This document shows positions 10,666-21,219 of a stretch of 64,000 nucleotides of DNA, piece after piece (position 1 is the first letter of the stretch; the number at the start of each line of letters is the position of its first letter). This stretch comes from Gentiana macrophylla. Taxonomy: Eukaryota > Streptophyta > Magnoliopsida > Gentianales > Gentianaceae. The stretch spans positions 1 to 64,000 of the forward strand of contig JAOBSW010000349.1 in NCBI GenBank assembly GCA_026214975.1. Reading direction: 5' to 3'. Under the pieces are notes generated by a model, which was given only the letters and a program-made list of their open reading frames with translations, ran no database searches and was not told the DNA's origin. The position numbers and the translations under genes were made by a program.

Positions 10666-12661
10666 CTTTTGTTGTATATGAAGTGTTTCTAATTGTTAGT
10701 TGATACATAGAATTGTATAGCATGTTTTTGTTCTTGTTTCTGATGTTTTAGGTGCAAAGCCTAGAAATTTGTTTAGAAATCCCCGAAATCGAATCAAGAA
10801 AAAATTACGCATGATGGCTTCCTCGATCGACGGGCGCTGCGTGCTCATGCCTTTCTCGGGCACGGGCCTATGAATGCTTGGAGCTCAATGAATGTTGCCG
10901 TAGTTACGGGCGTGCAGCCTATGGTCTAAATGATGTTTTACATGTTTTTGCATATTTCTCGAAGTTTAGAAGTTAGGATTTGTACCTAATTATCCTAATA
11001 TGATATAAAAAACAAAAGAACGTGAAAATTCCTTAACAAGTTTCGCTATGCTTAGTTCTCGCAATGCCTAATTCTCAAAAAGATGAAGCACGGACCGCTA
11101 AGCTTAGAATTGTCCATGTGACTTGATGAGTTAGTATTCATCAATGTCCGTGTCTCGTGTTAGGCTTGGTTAGAGTCTAGATATCTAATATGAGGGAATA
11201 GAGTTGTTAAGTGAACCTTTTCCTGAAATCACTTAGATGGCTAGTTAATGATTAATAACATATATACTTGCCTATTTAAAAGACTAAATATATTGTAATT
11301 CTTGGTGAGGCACGCATAATATCACACTATGTTGTGTGGTTTGCCAAAGTGGACAACCTTGCCGATCACATTGATGGTCACCAAAGCAGCATAAACTCCA
11401 CCGAACACACACACTAAAAGGAGTAGCCCGGGACCGCTAGAGGGTTGCACATTGATGAGTGCTTGGTGCTCCTAGACCAAGCGTGATTCCCTTGAATTCC
11501 TGATATGACAAAGAAGCTAATCCAAACAAATAGGAATCTCACAACGTATTTCGATACGGAGTGATACTTAGACGTTGTGTCAATTATATAAAGATAACCT
11601 TTATAATAATGTGTTTACTTTCCTAGCATTATAAAAGTAAATGTTCAATAGCTTTTACCTCTTGCTAAGTACTCAATGTATTTACCCCTTTGAATGTTTG
11701 TATGATTCCTTCCCAAAGTAGACTTGCAAAGTTGATGCAGATTATGATGATGTTGAGTGAGCATCGGCTATTCTTGGAGATCTTTTATAATATGTTTCTT
11801 TATTATTTTGTTGTACTTGGAAACTTTGTACCCTACTTTCCTGTTAAGACTTGTTGTAATTTTAAGTTTTTCTTGTAAGATAAGTTTCTATTGTTGTAAG
11901 ACATTTCAGATCTTGTATGATATGTTTCGTTGTTGTAATGATTCTTTTCTATCTTTAGTTTGGCAACATATTGTAACTCGTTTACATCTTGGAATATTCT
12001 AGCCGAGACTTTTTAGTTTCCGCGTTGTTTTTACTTTTGATACGATGACGTAAGGTTTACGATAATATTAGATGAATTTAATGTTATACGTGTCGATGTT
12101 TTTTTTCCGATAAAAATCGGTATCCGAAACGGGCCAAGGCCAAGATTACACTTTATCAATACTCATTTAAGAAAACCATAGATATATCCACAGGTCTATC
12201 CGGCCTCTCAAATGCGCCTGAGTGGCTTTGCACCTCTCCCGGTAAGTCGAGTGGCCTCTAAAATGTAATAATATAGAAAAAACTCCAACTTTCTTCAACA
12301 AGAGTGACAAACCGGGATTTGGTGCTTGAGTGCACATAGACGTTATGATCCAACCCCTTATCAACAAATCATGAGCACCCAACATTCTTCAATTCATAAG
12401 AGTGACGACAAACCGAGATCGATCTCACAAAGAAAAAAAAAAAGAACAAAAAACAAATACACCAGAAATAAAAAGAGAAAAAAAGAAGAAGAAGAACCCG
12501 TGTACTCAGAGATTTGGAGGTCGAGTACACAGACACGTTACATAGCACCCTGATCGGCACATCATGACAACCATGATGTTTATTCTATGAAACACATATT
12601 AAAAGGTCAACCGAGTTACCTCAGTTTCCAGGCTTAGCATGTTTTTTGATTCAATTCAGAA
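10666..12661. other. Unassigned repeat-like region
   Basis: No gene recognised. At 10826-10870 is a GC-rich patch with GACGGGCGCTG, resembling the GGACGGGCGCCC motif of the Gypsy LTRs at 14385 and 42138, so part of this may be a decayed Gypsy LTR. 12420-12500 is A/purine-rich. Open frames in this stretch have no recognisable domain. Confidence 0.4.
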
Positions 12662-13012
12662 TTAATAACCGCAGCATTCGCAAGCCTGATCACATTTGAA
12701 ACAAATTATTGGAAAAGTGCATTGATTTTTGTTACAGTCATCACATTCATCACAACATGAATAATCCTCGTCCTGCACTACTTTGCGATTTATGTTGCTG
12801 AAAATGTTCTTCCTTCTAGTTAATTCCTTGACAGTATTGTCTTCAATCGTTGCTGTCGTTGGATCATCATGGCTAATTTTTTCACCAGTGATGAAGTGCT
12901 AATCATTTGAATCTTCTTCTCGATATTCACCACATCTCCCGCCAGAGACTTCTCGAAAGCCTGTAAACTACAAGCCCAAAACCACAAATATGATAGGGGT
13001 CAGCTTCACCAT
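12662..13012 (-). pseudogene. Small secreted cysteine-rich peptide, copy 1 (broken)
   Basis: From an ATG at 13010-13012 the minus strand encodes a signal-peptide-like start, MVKLTPIIFVVLGL, then a stop. The C-terminal part is open for about 70 codons and ends with ten cysteines in about 30 residues, beginning CCDECDDC and ending CECCGY followed by TAA. Spacing is CC-2-C-2-C-4-C-5-C-2-C-3-C-1-CC. A hydrophobic leader, a charged propeptide and a compact Cys-rich tail suggest a secreted defence peptide or protease inhibitor. The CCDxC start recalls Bowman-Birk inhibitors, but the loop spacing differs and I do not assign the family. A frameshift in the leader and an in-frame TAG near residue 40 break it. 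Comparison with copy 2 (31465-31601) suggests that the leader frameshift is a single lost base. A TATA box lies about 95 bp upstream. Confidence 0.6.
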
Positions 13013-13106
13013 TTTTGGAATGAATCAAAGTGTGTTATCAATTAAGTGTAAGTGAAGGAGAAGAAATATTTGCCTCGTTACTTTTTACTGCATATGCATG
13101 ATTTAT

Positions 13107-13119
13107 GGGTATATATAGG
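13107..13119 (-). promoter_or_regulatory. TATA box of the cysteine-rich peptide gene
   Basis: The minus strand reads CCTATATATACCC, about 95 bp upstream of the ATG at 13012. A comparable TATATAGGTCACC context occurs at 37400-37416 in the second promoter copy. Confidence 0.65.
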
Positions 13120-13124
13120 TCACC

Positions 13125-13278
13125 ACCACAAGAAGGCGTATAATCAAATTCGCTGGCACTTTGTCGCTCCGCTGCAATATATTCTACACTAGGATCCGGT
13201 CAATCTTGCAAGATGGCATATACATAATCAAATTTTCCGCACTTGGGTCACTCCGCCACAGGACATACTACACTAAAT
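13125..13278 (-). promoter_or_regulatory. Promoter block made of two 72-bp tandem units
   Basis: Two diverged units with the shared core AGGATCCGGTCAATC...CACTTGGGTCACTCCGCC run upstream of the TATA box. The same pair is present at 37604-37750. Conservation of the duplicated block in both copies suggests that it predates the gene duplication. Any regulatory role is inferred. Confidence 0.5.
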
Positions 13279-13284
13279 GAGTCA

Positions 13285-13411
13285 AGTTCAATCGCCAATT
13301 AAGCTTTGCTCAAGTAGTTAAACGGAAGTCATAGAACTTTTCGGTTCCTGGTTCGAGTCTCATCACGACGCTTATTGTACTCTAAACGGCAATTTCGCTT
13401 GTGAATAAAAA
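13285..13411 (+). mobile_element. tRNA-derived SINE (127 bp) in the promoter
   Basis: Flanked by the 6-bp direct repeat GAGTCA (13279-13284 and 13412-13417). The paralogous promoter copy at 37813-37818 has a single GAGTCA with no insert, so it serves as an empty site. The insert carries an A-box-like GCTCAAGTAGTTAA at 13308-13321 and a B-box GGTTCGAGTCT at about 13350-13360, the internal RNA polymerase III promoter of tRNA-derived SINEs. Confidence 0.75.
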
Positions 13412-13699
13412 GAGTCATTTTCAGCCGCAATTACAAGCCAACATTATGTCATGGAAATTCGAACTTAATACTTTGTCGCCTCTTCTTCTAAGAATAACAA
13501 TAAAATTCTGAGGAAATGCTTGAATCTGGCTAGTCGCCTCACGCTCGACATTTCAACCGGGTGGTGTCTTCATGATAATATTTTTGTCATCTCTTCGCTT
13601 TTGAGAAGAAACATAGGGGACGGTGATGGCCAAATTACGTTGAATCAATCTTCACCAACCCGATACCTTGTCGCCACCGGTCGGTTGTACTAATACGGC

Positions 13700-14384
13700 A
13701 TGTATGGTCGATCCCACATGAAATGGATGAAGTATCAAGTCACTTTTGTATTTAGTTTAGACAATGCAAGCGTAAGCAAAAATTGTGCATAATGGTATAA
13801 TTATTGGTACCATTTAGAGTGTCATCACTACCTCCAAATGTTCCACACCAGGTTCCCCTCGACTTGTATGTGTATCAAGAGGTCTCGCAGCAGAAGGTGT
13901 TGTTCCCCCGAGTTGTAGCATCCACAAAGCAGTGGTCGGGAATAGTTTGTTGTTCAACAACAACCTCTCTAGCCTCAAAGAGGCTCATCAACTTGTACAG
14001 TGCTTCCTCAACAACACCTTCACCTTTCTGCTTGGGCCTCCAAAACCCTTAAATCCTTTCCTTTTCCATGCCTTCTCTTTGTTACAACCTCCTTCACTCT
14101 CTTTGCAAAGTTGATCAGTTCAAGATCCTTAGCAGCCTTTTCTTTTCTTGAATCTTCCTTTAATCGCTTCTCTCAAAACTTCACCTAGCTTCTTCTTGTA
14201 ACTCCAAGAGCTCAAGCAGCCTCAACAACAATCGAACTCAAGAGATGTAGTAGGTCTACTGTTTTCTACCTTGTCTTCTTAGGCTTTAACAACTCAAGAA
14301 TCTTCCTTGTATCAGCAGCCTTTTCGCTTCAACATCCTTCTTGGGTGCAAAGAGTTGTGCAACTTGTTTAACCCGCCACCACCG
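13700..14384 (-). pseudogene. Element A downstream ORF, distal part
   Basis: The minus strand carries a lysine/glutamate-rich, probably coiled-coil stretch across frames, for example KKLGEVLREAIKGRF, AAKDLELINFAKRVKEV and VEEALYKLMSLFEAREV. It continues the ORF broken by the solo LTR at 14385-15871. SIRE/Maximus elements often carry an extra ORF after pol, sometimes called env-like; no envelope feature is visible here, so I leave the function open. Confidence 0.4.
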
Positions 14385-15871
14385 TGTTAAGTGGTGATTT
14401 TATACGCTTTATGAGAATATATTTTATATCAATTTCATATGTGGATGTTTTTCATAGAAATCGAGCTTTATATTGAAATATTGAGCAAGTGATGTTTTTA
14501 ATGGGTTAGTTGTAAAATTGTATGATTTATGTGTAAAATTGATGGTTTTATATTGATTTGGAAGATACTACATTTTGCAATGTGTTTGATGTATTGTAGA
14601 TACACAATTTCACCAAAAAGAGGATTAAAAGATGATCAAGTCGGATTTAATTGATGAGAAAGAGATAATGATGGAATTGGCTAGAAGAAAAGAGATAAAA
14701 TTGAAGATTTCGAATTTGATCACATTGACGAGCGCCCGTGTCCTGCCTGTGGTGGATCAAGGCCCAGCAAGTGGATCAGCGCCCAGAGAAAAAGTTGATT
14801 CGTAGAGTTTGACGCCGAGTGGACGAAAGCGCTCAAGTAAGTCCAGAAGGCACTCGGATCAAGCGCCCGTAAGGAGCGGACGGGCGCCTAGCACCGACTT
14901 CAAGATGTACCGCTTTACTTTTCTATAAATACCAAATGCCAGATTTCAACTCCTAAACATACATTATTGAGACCTATTGATACACAATCATTGAGAAAAC
15001 TCCTAGGCGGCCCCAGCTTTCTTTGGGGAGGTGGGTCATGGATTAGTTAGGTTTTTGTTTTTGTTTTTCTTCGTTTGTTCGACTCCATGGTGTCGCCCTC
15101 AAGCCGTGAACTTGGAGCAGCCATGGGAGATTTTCCAACAAAGATTTTTATTCTTTCTTTGGATGATTTTGTGAGTCTTTAATTAAAGCTTGTTTCTTTC
15201 CTTTGATTACTTGTTTATGCAACGATATCGAGAGATTGTTGTTATTGATGTTTACCGTATGACGAGAGTCGGTGTAAACGCTAGATCACCATAGAAAGAA
15301 TAGATCTTTTGACCTAAAAATACTTAGAGTTGATAGGTTAGAATATCTAGATTGTTAGATCTAATAAATCTTGCACCTTGGTTTGAAAACGTTAATCTTA
15401 AGATCGAGAGATAAAAGATTGATAGGCTAATTATCTACTTAGAGTAGGAATTCATACTTTTGAGAGGTGAATCACATCTTTGATTAAATCATCATGAGAT
15501 AATCCGTAGAGGAGAATAAGGGTCATGGACGGTGGATCATGGTTTGTTCGATGTTGATTTGCTTCACTATTATCATGATTCGCTTGTTTTATCGCTTTTC
15601 TTAGTTGTAGCTTTATTTATTTATGTTTTTTGCAACGATCTTTCCTCGGCTTTGGACCGAAAATCCTCTCGCCTGGCTTTATCTTTTCGCTTTGTTATTT
15701 TAGGTTTTAGTAATAATAGTATCAATCTTAGGAAAATTAATGAACTAGATACCCGATTCCCCTGCGGATCGACTCCGGTATTAATCGCTATACTACGATC
15801 CCTACACTTGGGGAATACCGGATTTATAAATTTTATTACTTGTTGTTTTCATTGATAAAATCCGTGGAACA
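14385..15871 (+). repeat. Solo LTR of a Ty3/Gypsy element (1487 bp)
   Basis: Begins TGTTAAGTGGTGATTTTATA and ends TCCGTGGAACA (TGTT/AACA ends). The 3' part has the signature of large plant Gypsy LTRs: a 'CCCCTGCGGATCGACTCCGG' block near 15759, a TACGATCCCTACACTTGGGG block near 15794, and a GATAAAATCCG end. GC-rich GAGCGCCCGT/GACGGGCGCC patches lie at 14728-14890. The right flank is ACCAG; the left flank is ACC-G, a matching target duplication if CAG was read as CG. Sequence of element A continues on both sides. Confidence 0.75.
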
Positions 15872-17360
15872 ACCAGATCATCATCTCTATCACCGTCACT
15901 TTCAAATCCTTTCAAAGGTCCAAATCCTCATCATCATCCAAACCAGGGATTTAGATAATTGATTTCCTTTGTAGTCGGACTTATTGATTTTTCGTGTGCC
16001 ACATCAAGAATCTTCAAATCGCTCAAACAGGCTCGCACCATCAAACCCAAAGGCGTTGTCTTGGACTTCTTGGTCCCCTCTCGTCCCCTCTCAGAATCAC
16101 CTTCTTCATCTATTGGACAAAGAATCCCGCCCAATCAAACTTCATACTCTTGCATATGATTATCGCAGATCAATCTGGGTCCGCATAATGTATCAAGGCT
16201 TTCACCTAATCCCAAAATGTTTTTGGCAATAATCTTTCTCAAACAGATTATACTCCATTTTGATGTGCTTCACATTGATGCTCGTTGTTGATTTAATGGA
16301 ATCATTGGTCTTTATTGTATCAACAAACTACGATCTTGACAAATTCCATAGATCGTGGATTGGTGGGGGCACCATTACTGTGTCCAAATCCAAACACTTC
16401 CTCAAAGCAAGTTTGAAGAAATCTCAATCTCCTAGCCATTTATAAAGGGTAGTAAATGCTTCTCTATCATCTCTAATCACTATATTTCTAGAAATTTGTA
16501 ACATTCAGATAAGAGATGCTTTCCAATGAGATTAAGAACACCTCTAATCCTTCAACCCTTCGATTCTTCGACCAATATTGATAGCTAGCTCACTTTGTTA
16601 GCATCAACAACGAACCCTTTGACACTTTGGCCTGCTCCAAAGTGAATATCACATTTATCCGCCTTGTAATTTTAAGAAAGATGAAGAGAAAGCTTTCAAA
16701 TCTGTGGTTTACATCAGATATCTTCAGAGAAAATCAACTGAGAATTGCATGTAGCTTCAAGGTGTAGGTCTCAGATATAAAGAGAAAGAAAGAAAGGGTA
16801 GAAATCGACAATCAAGTACTATACACGAGTGTAACATTAACCATGATTAAAGTTGAGTAAATGTGATGTTGCCACGTGTCCCACTAATTGATCCCATAAA
16901 GTTGTAATCATGGATATTTGTAAGCGCAGCTTATAAAGATAAGAATAATATCCACCATCGTTGACTTTCGCTAAGTTTGATCGCCTTGTAACGTGTAACT
17001 CAAGACACTTGTTCAAGATTTGGGGTCAAGAACTCTCGCCGACACAAATGCTCAGCAGCCTGCTGACACAAATGCTCAGCAGCCTGCTGATAAGGTAACA
17101 CTGCTGATCTTCAACAAGATTAGTTTTGTCCAATTGATAATACAAAGTCAAGTTTAATACCAATGATCGATCCGGCAAGTGAGCTCACCCAACAGACAAA
17201 GAGCAATCCCTTGGCAACTTCATTTGCTCAATTGTCCAAACTATTTAAGTACATGGAATTGTTGATACCAATGATTAATCTGCTAAGTGAGCTCACCCAA
17301 CATAGCAAAGACTAATCCTCTTGGTGAATTCCAAGATAATCGCCGATTAAAGATAAATTA
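15872..17360 (-). pseudogene. Element A downstream ORF, proximal part
   Basis: Below the end of RNase H the minus strand carries coding-like blocks in changing frames: CDIHFGAGQSVKGFVVDANK near 16600-16660, RGVLNLIGKHLLSECYKFLE near 16485-16545, INVKHIKMEYNLFEK near 16240-16285, and a longer open stretch at 15934-16134 with KTTPLGLMVRACLSDLKILD ending in an acidic run. These fit an extra ORF after pol. 17041-17088 is a perfect 24-bp tandem duplication, and 17161-17320 is a diverged tandem pair of about 105 bp carrying AGTGAGCTCACCCAACA. I do not recognise the protein family. Confidence 0.4.
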
Positions 17361-19010
17361 TTTAACTTTTATGATGCCAAGTTCAGTTCTTAACATAGAA
17401 AATCTTTCACTATCCAATGGTTTGGCAAATATATCAGCAAGTTGATCTTCAGTAGGGATGTAGAGAACCACCACATCTTTCTTTTCAACATGATCTCTTA
17501 TAAAATGATATCTCACATCAATATGCTTGGTTCATGAGTGCAAAACTGGATTTTCTATGATTGCTATTGCACTTGTGTTTTCACACATTATAGGAATTCT
17601 CTTTCCTCAATTCCATAATCCCTTAATCGTTGTCTTAACCATAGTATTTAGTACAAAGAACTTCCAAAGAAGAATGTATTCAAATTTTAGCAGTGGAAGT
17701 TGAAATTGAATTTTGTTTTTATCAACCAGAAACCACCTATTTCCCATCAACCGATTGTGTTCCTATGGTGCTTTTTCTATCAATCTTGCATCCAAAGATA
17801 ATAAGAATCTGAGTAGGATATGACTTTGAAGCTTCCATATTTTGAATACCATATCCCTACTCCCAAAGTCTCTCAAGTAGATACTTGAGGATTCTTTTAA
17901 TCGCAGCCTAAATGACTTTCCTTAGGCTTTGATTGAAATCTTGCACAAATACCTATAAGAAAGGATATATCAGTCTCACTGGCAATGAGGTACAACAGAT
18001 CGCCATCATCCTTCTATATAAAGTCCGATCAACATCTTTCCTTCTTTATCTTCATCCAATTTGATGTTAGTGATTATAGGAGTTGATACCTTGGTGCTAT
18101 TTTCCATGCCAAACTTCTTCAAGAACTCCTTGGTATATTTAGTTTATGAACGAAGATTCCATCTTAATAATTTTGACTTGTAATCCCAAGAAGTAGTTAA
18201 TTTCTCCCATCATACTCATTTGGAACTTGCTTTTCATGAAATTAGCAAAATTTTCACATAGCAATTCATTTTCGTAACCAAAAATTATGTCATCAACATA
18301 AATTTGTACCAAATAGGTGTCGCCCCTTCATTGATTCTCGAAAGAGTTTTGTCAATGGTACCTTTGGTAAAACCATTGTCCACCAAGAATTGAGATAGGT
18401 TTCATACCATGCTCTTGGTGCTTGTTTCAAACCATAAAGTGCCTTGTTAAGTCTATACACTTTATCATCTTGATCTTTAACTTCAAAACTAAGAGGTTGC
18501 CGAACATAAACCTCTTCTTCTAGAATGCCATTCGTAAATGCACTCTTGACATCCATCCGTATACTTTGAATTTTTGTAAGAAGCATATGCCAAATATAAT
18601 CTTATGGCTTCCATTCTTGCAACTGGGCATATGTCTCATCAAAATCTATTCCTTCAACTTGAGAATAGCCTTTGCTACTAGTTTGGCCTTATTCTTACAA
18701 TGGTACCAGATTCATCCAATATGTTTCTGTATACCCATTTTGTTCCAATTATATTTGCATGAGTAGGCCTTTCCACTAGTGTCCAAACTTGAATTCTTTC
18801 AAACTCATTCAACTCTTCTTGCATAGAAATTATCCAACTGATCGATATTGCTTCTTCAACAACTTTAGAATCCATTTGAGAAAGAAAACAAGTAAACATA
18901 GCTTCCAATTGTCTTCTAGTTCTTACACCTTGTCAGATATTGCCAATCACTCGCTTCAAACAGGTGATCCCTTAACCATTGTAAATCATGATTATTTTGA
19001 TTTACTGTGA
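17361..19010 (-). pseudogene. Element A reverse transcriptase-RNase H
   Basis: The start of the domain is [20 protein letters not shown] and IIGTKWVYRN at about 18720-18830. The next block, at 18300-18560, gives [38 protein letters not shown] and WYE. Next come FVDDIIF (catalytic YVDD-type motif, about 18285) and YFLGLQ. The RNase H tail at about 17370-17530 gives HIDVRYHFIRDHVEKKDVVV and LADIFAKPLD. The enzyme copies element RNA into DNA and degrades the template. At least eight frame breaks are present. Wording is typical of SIRE/Maximus-type Copia. Confidence 0.85.
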
Positions 19011-20740
19011 GCTTCATCTTCAGTAGGGTCTACTATTGCTTCAGTAGAGGGTTCAACAGATCCTTGAACTACTTCAGTTGTTCCATCAAGAGTGTTACCA
19101 AAGCAGTGTTCTTCAAACAGGTCAATGTCGTAAACTTTAAAGTCATTTATCATTTCCAAACATCAATATATTTCGGATCGCTGATACGAGGATTTTTAAA
19201 GGTTCGAACATCACCTTCCATCCTAGTGAACTTTGGCTCATCAAATACAACATGTATTGATTCTTCATGTTTCATTGTCTTTGTTCAAGACTCAATGCCT
19301 TGTCGATGTAAGAATATCCCAAAAAGATTCCTTCATCCTGATTTTGGTTGGAATGTCTTCAATTGCTCCTTATGATTCAAAATAAAACACTTGCTTCCAA
19401 ATGGATGGAAATAAGATATATTTGGTTTCCTTCCATTCCAAATCTCATAAGGTGTCTTTTGCAGCTTCTTGTTCACTGAGGTCCTATTTTGTGTGTAGCA
19501 TGTCAGATTGATTTTCAAATTTCAATATCTTTCAGTAATAATGCTTCACAAATCATAGTCCTTCCAGCCTTTTTCAAAGTTCTATTTCTTCTCTCAAAGA
19601 ACCCTATTTTGTCGAGGTGTACCAAAGAAATGCTAGTTGATGCAAAGACACCATTTTGCTCACAATATTCTCTTATGACTTTATTGAGAAATTCAAGACT
19701 TTGTCTGATCCGATCTTCACCATCACAAACTTTTCTCATTTTGCAAAGATCTTCAAAAGTTCTGCATCTTTTGAAGTGTTTCACTTTTCTTGTTCATGAA
19801 TACTACCCAAGTGTATCTTGAATAATCATCCACAACTACCAGAGTGTACTTCTTTCCTGTCACACTTGTTGGTGTTACAGGTCCAAATAAATCCATGTGC
19901 ATCAGCACCAAAATTATTTTTGTTGATTGTTTAATCTTTGACTTGAAGCTTGCCTTGGTTTGTTTACATTGCTGACATCCTTTTTTAATGTCATCTCAGG
20001 CAAACCAATCACCAATTTTTTTCACCAACTGATTGATATCATCAAAGTTAAGATGATTCAACTTCTTATGCCACAACCAATTCAGTTCTAACTTAGTTTG
20101 CACAATCAGCAGTGTTTCTCGAACAAATAGAGACCAATCCACAACATACATGTTTTGTTGTCTTCTTCCACCAACACAACTTGTTCACACCTCTTTCACT
20201 AATGACAACACAAGAGCCTTTGTCAAAAGTGACCATGTAACCCATGTCACGTAACTGTCCAAAGGCTCAAGAGGTTGTAGTCCAAATCCTTCCACAAATG
20301 CAACATTCCTGATAGTTAATCCATTCCTCACCAATGTGCCATATCCTCTTATGTATCCTGGTGTGTTTTTGTTGCCAAAGTTGACTCTAGAACCATCCTT
20401 TGCCACATAATTTGTTAAACAGTGCTTATTCTTTGTCATATGTCCTGGAACATCCACTTCACAAAGTACTGCACACTCTACAAAACAAAGTTAATGCATT
20501 TTAGGTACCCAAAATTGTTTGGGTCTATAGTGGTCAGTGGTAAGCATGACCCTTGGCATATTTCCATAAGGTCTTCTTTGAAAAGTGTTATACTTTTGTT
20601 CATATGTGTATTCCACACTTCCATAAGATCTAACATTTGGTTGTGTAGGATTCACATATGCTTTCTGGCCTTTTGGTACATAATGTTGTTTGAAGTGATT
20701 TCTATTGTTAAGCACTAGCATAACCATAGGTTTGTTGCCT
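19011..20740 (-). pseudogene. Element A protease-integrase
   Basis: Protease region near 20460-20500: expected LDSGCSRHM is reduced to a degraded frame around GHMTKNKHCLTNYVAKDGS (20400-20457), and the active Asp-Ser-Gly is not intact. Pre-integrase motif at about 20035-20090 is WLWHKKLNHLNFDDI. Integrase core: MHMDLFGPVTPTSVTGKKYT near 19880-19900 and VVVDDYSRYTWVVFMNKKSE near 19790-19845. After this come CEQNGVFASTSISL and FFERRNRTLKKAGRTMICEA (19515-19680), then CYTQNRTSVNKK and PYEIWNGRKPNISYFHPFGS at about 19390-19500. The element inserts its DNA copy with this enzyme; as read it is inactive. Confidence 0.82.
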
Positions 20741-21219
20741 ATTAGAGCAGTACTAATATTATGAGTCTCGCTAAGGTCTCGCCGAGGTCTTGAATAAGTC
20801 CTATGCCGAGTCCTTCACGATTCCATTGCCGAGGTTTTACCTCAGCATTATGGTTATGTCTATTGTTTCTAGTCAGAAAGCGTGAATATTCCAATCATCA
20901 CAGTAGGAACAATCGCTTTTCTCCCGAGATAAGTATCCCTAGAATGATTAACATTTTTAGGTTTAGATTCTTATCCTTGGAATATTTCTGATTTTTACCC
21001 TTTGTGGTCCAAATAGACTTAGCAAAGAAGTCCGCTATCAAGAGGTCTGTAAGGTCCAAAGAATTCTACTTTTGGATTTACTCCTTTTTCTTAGGTGTTG
21101 TTGACCTTTTGACTTCTAATTTTGCTTCTTTGAAGACTTCTCGTAAGGCTTTATCGCCTCAAGAACCTTTTGGGAGTTTGATATTACGTAGGTACAAACT
21201 TAGGACCACCTCGTACTAG

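Noticed and set aside
11690..12002. Plus-strand hydrophobic open frames resembling membrane segments
   Set aside because: T-rich non-coding composition; no start context, no domain, no partner frame.
13340..13380. A functional tRNA gene
   Set aside because: Only A- and B-box-like motifs are present; no acceptor stem or cloverleaf. It belongs to the SINE.
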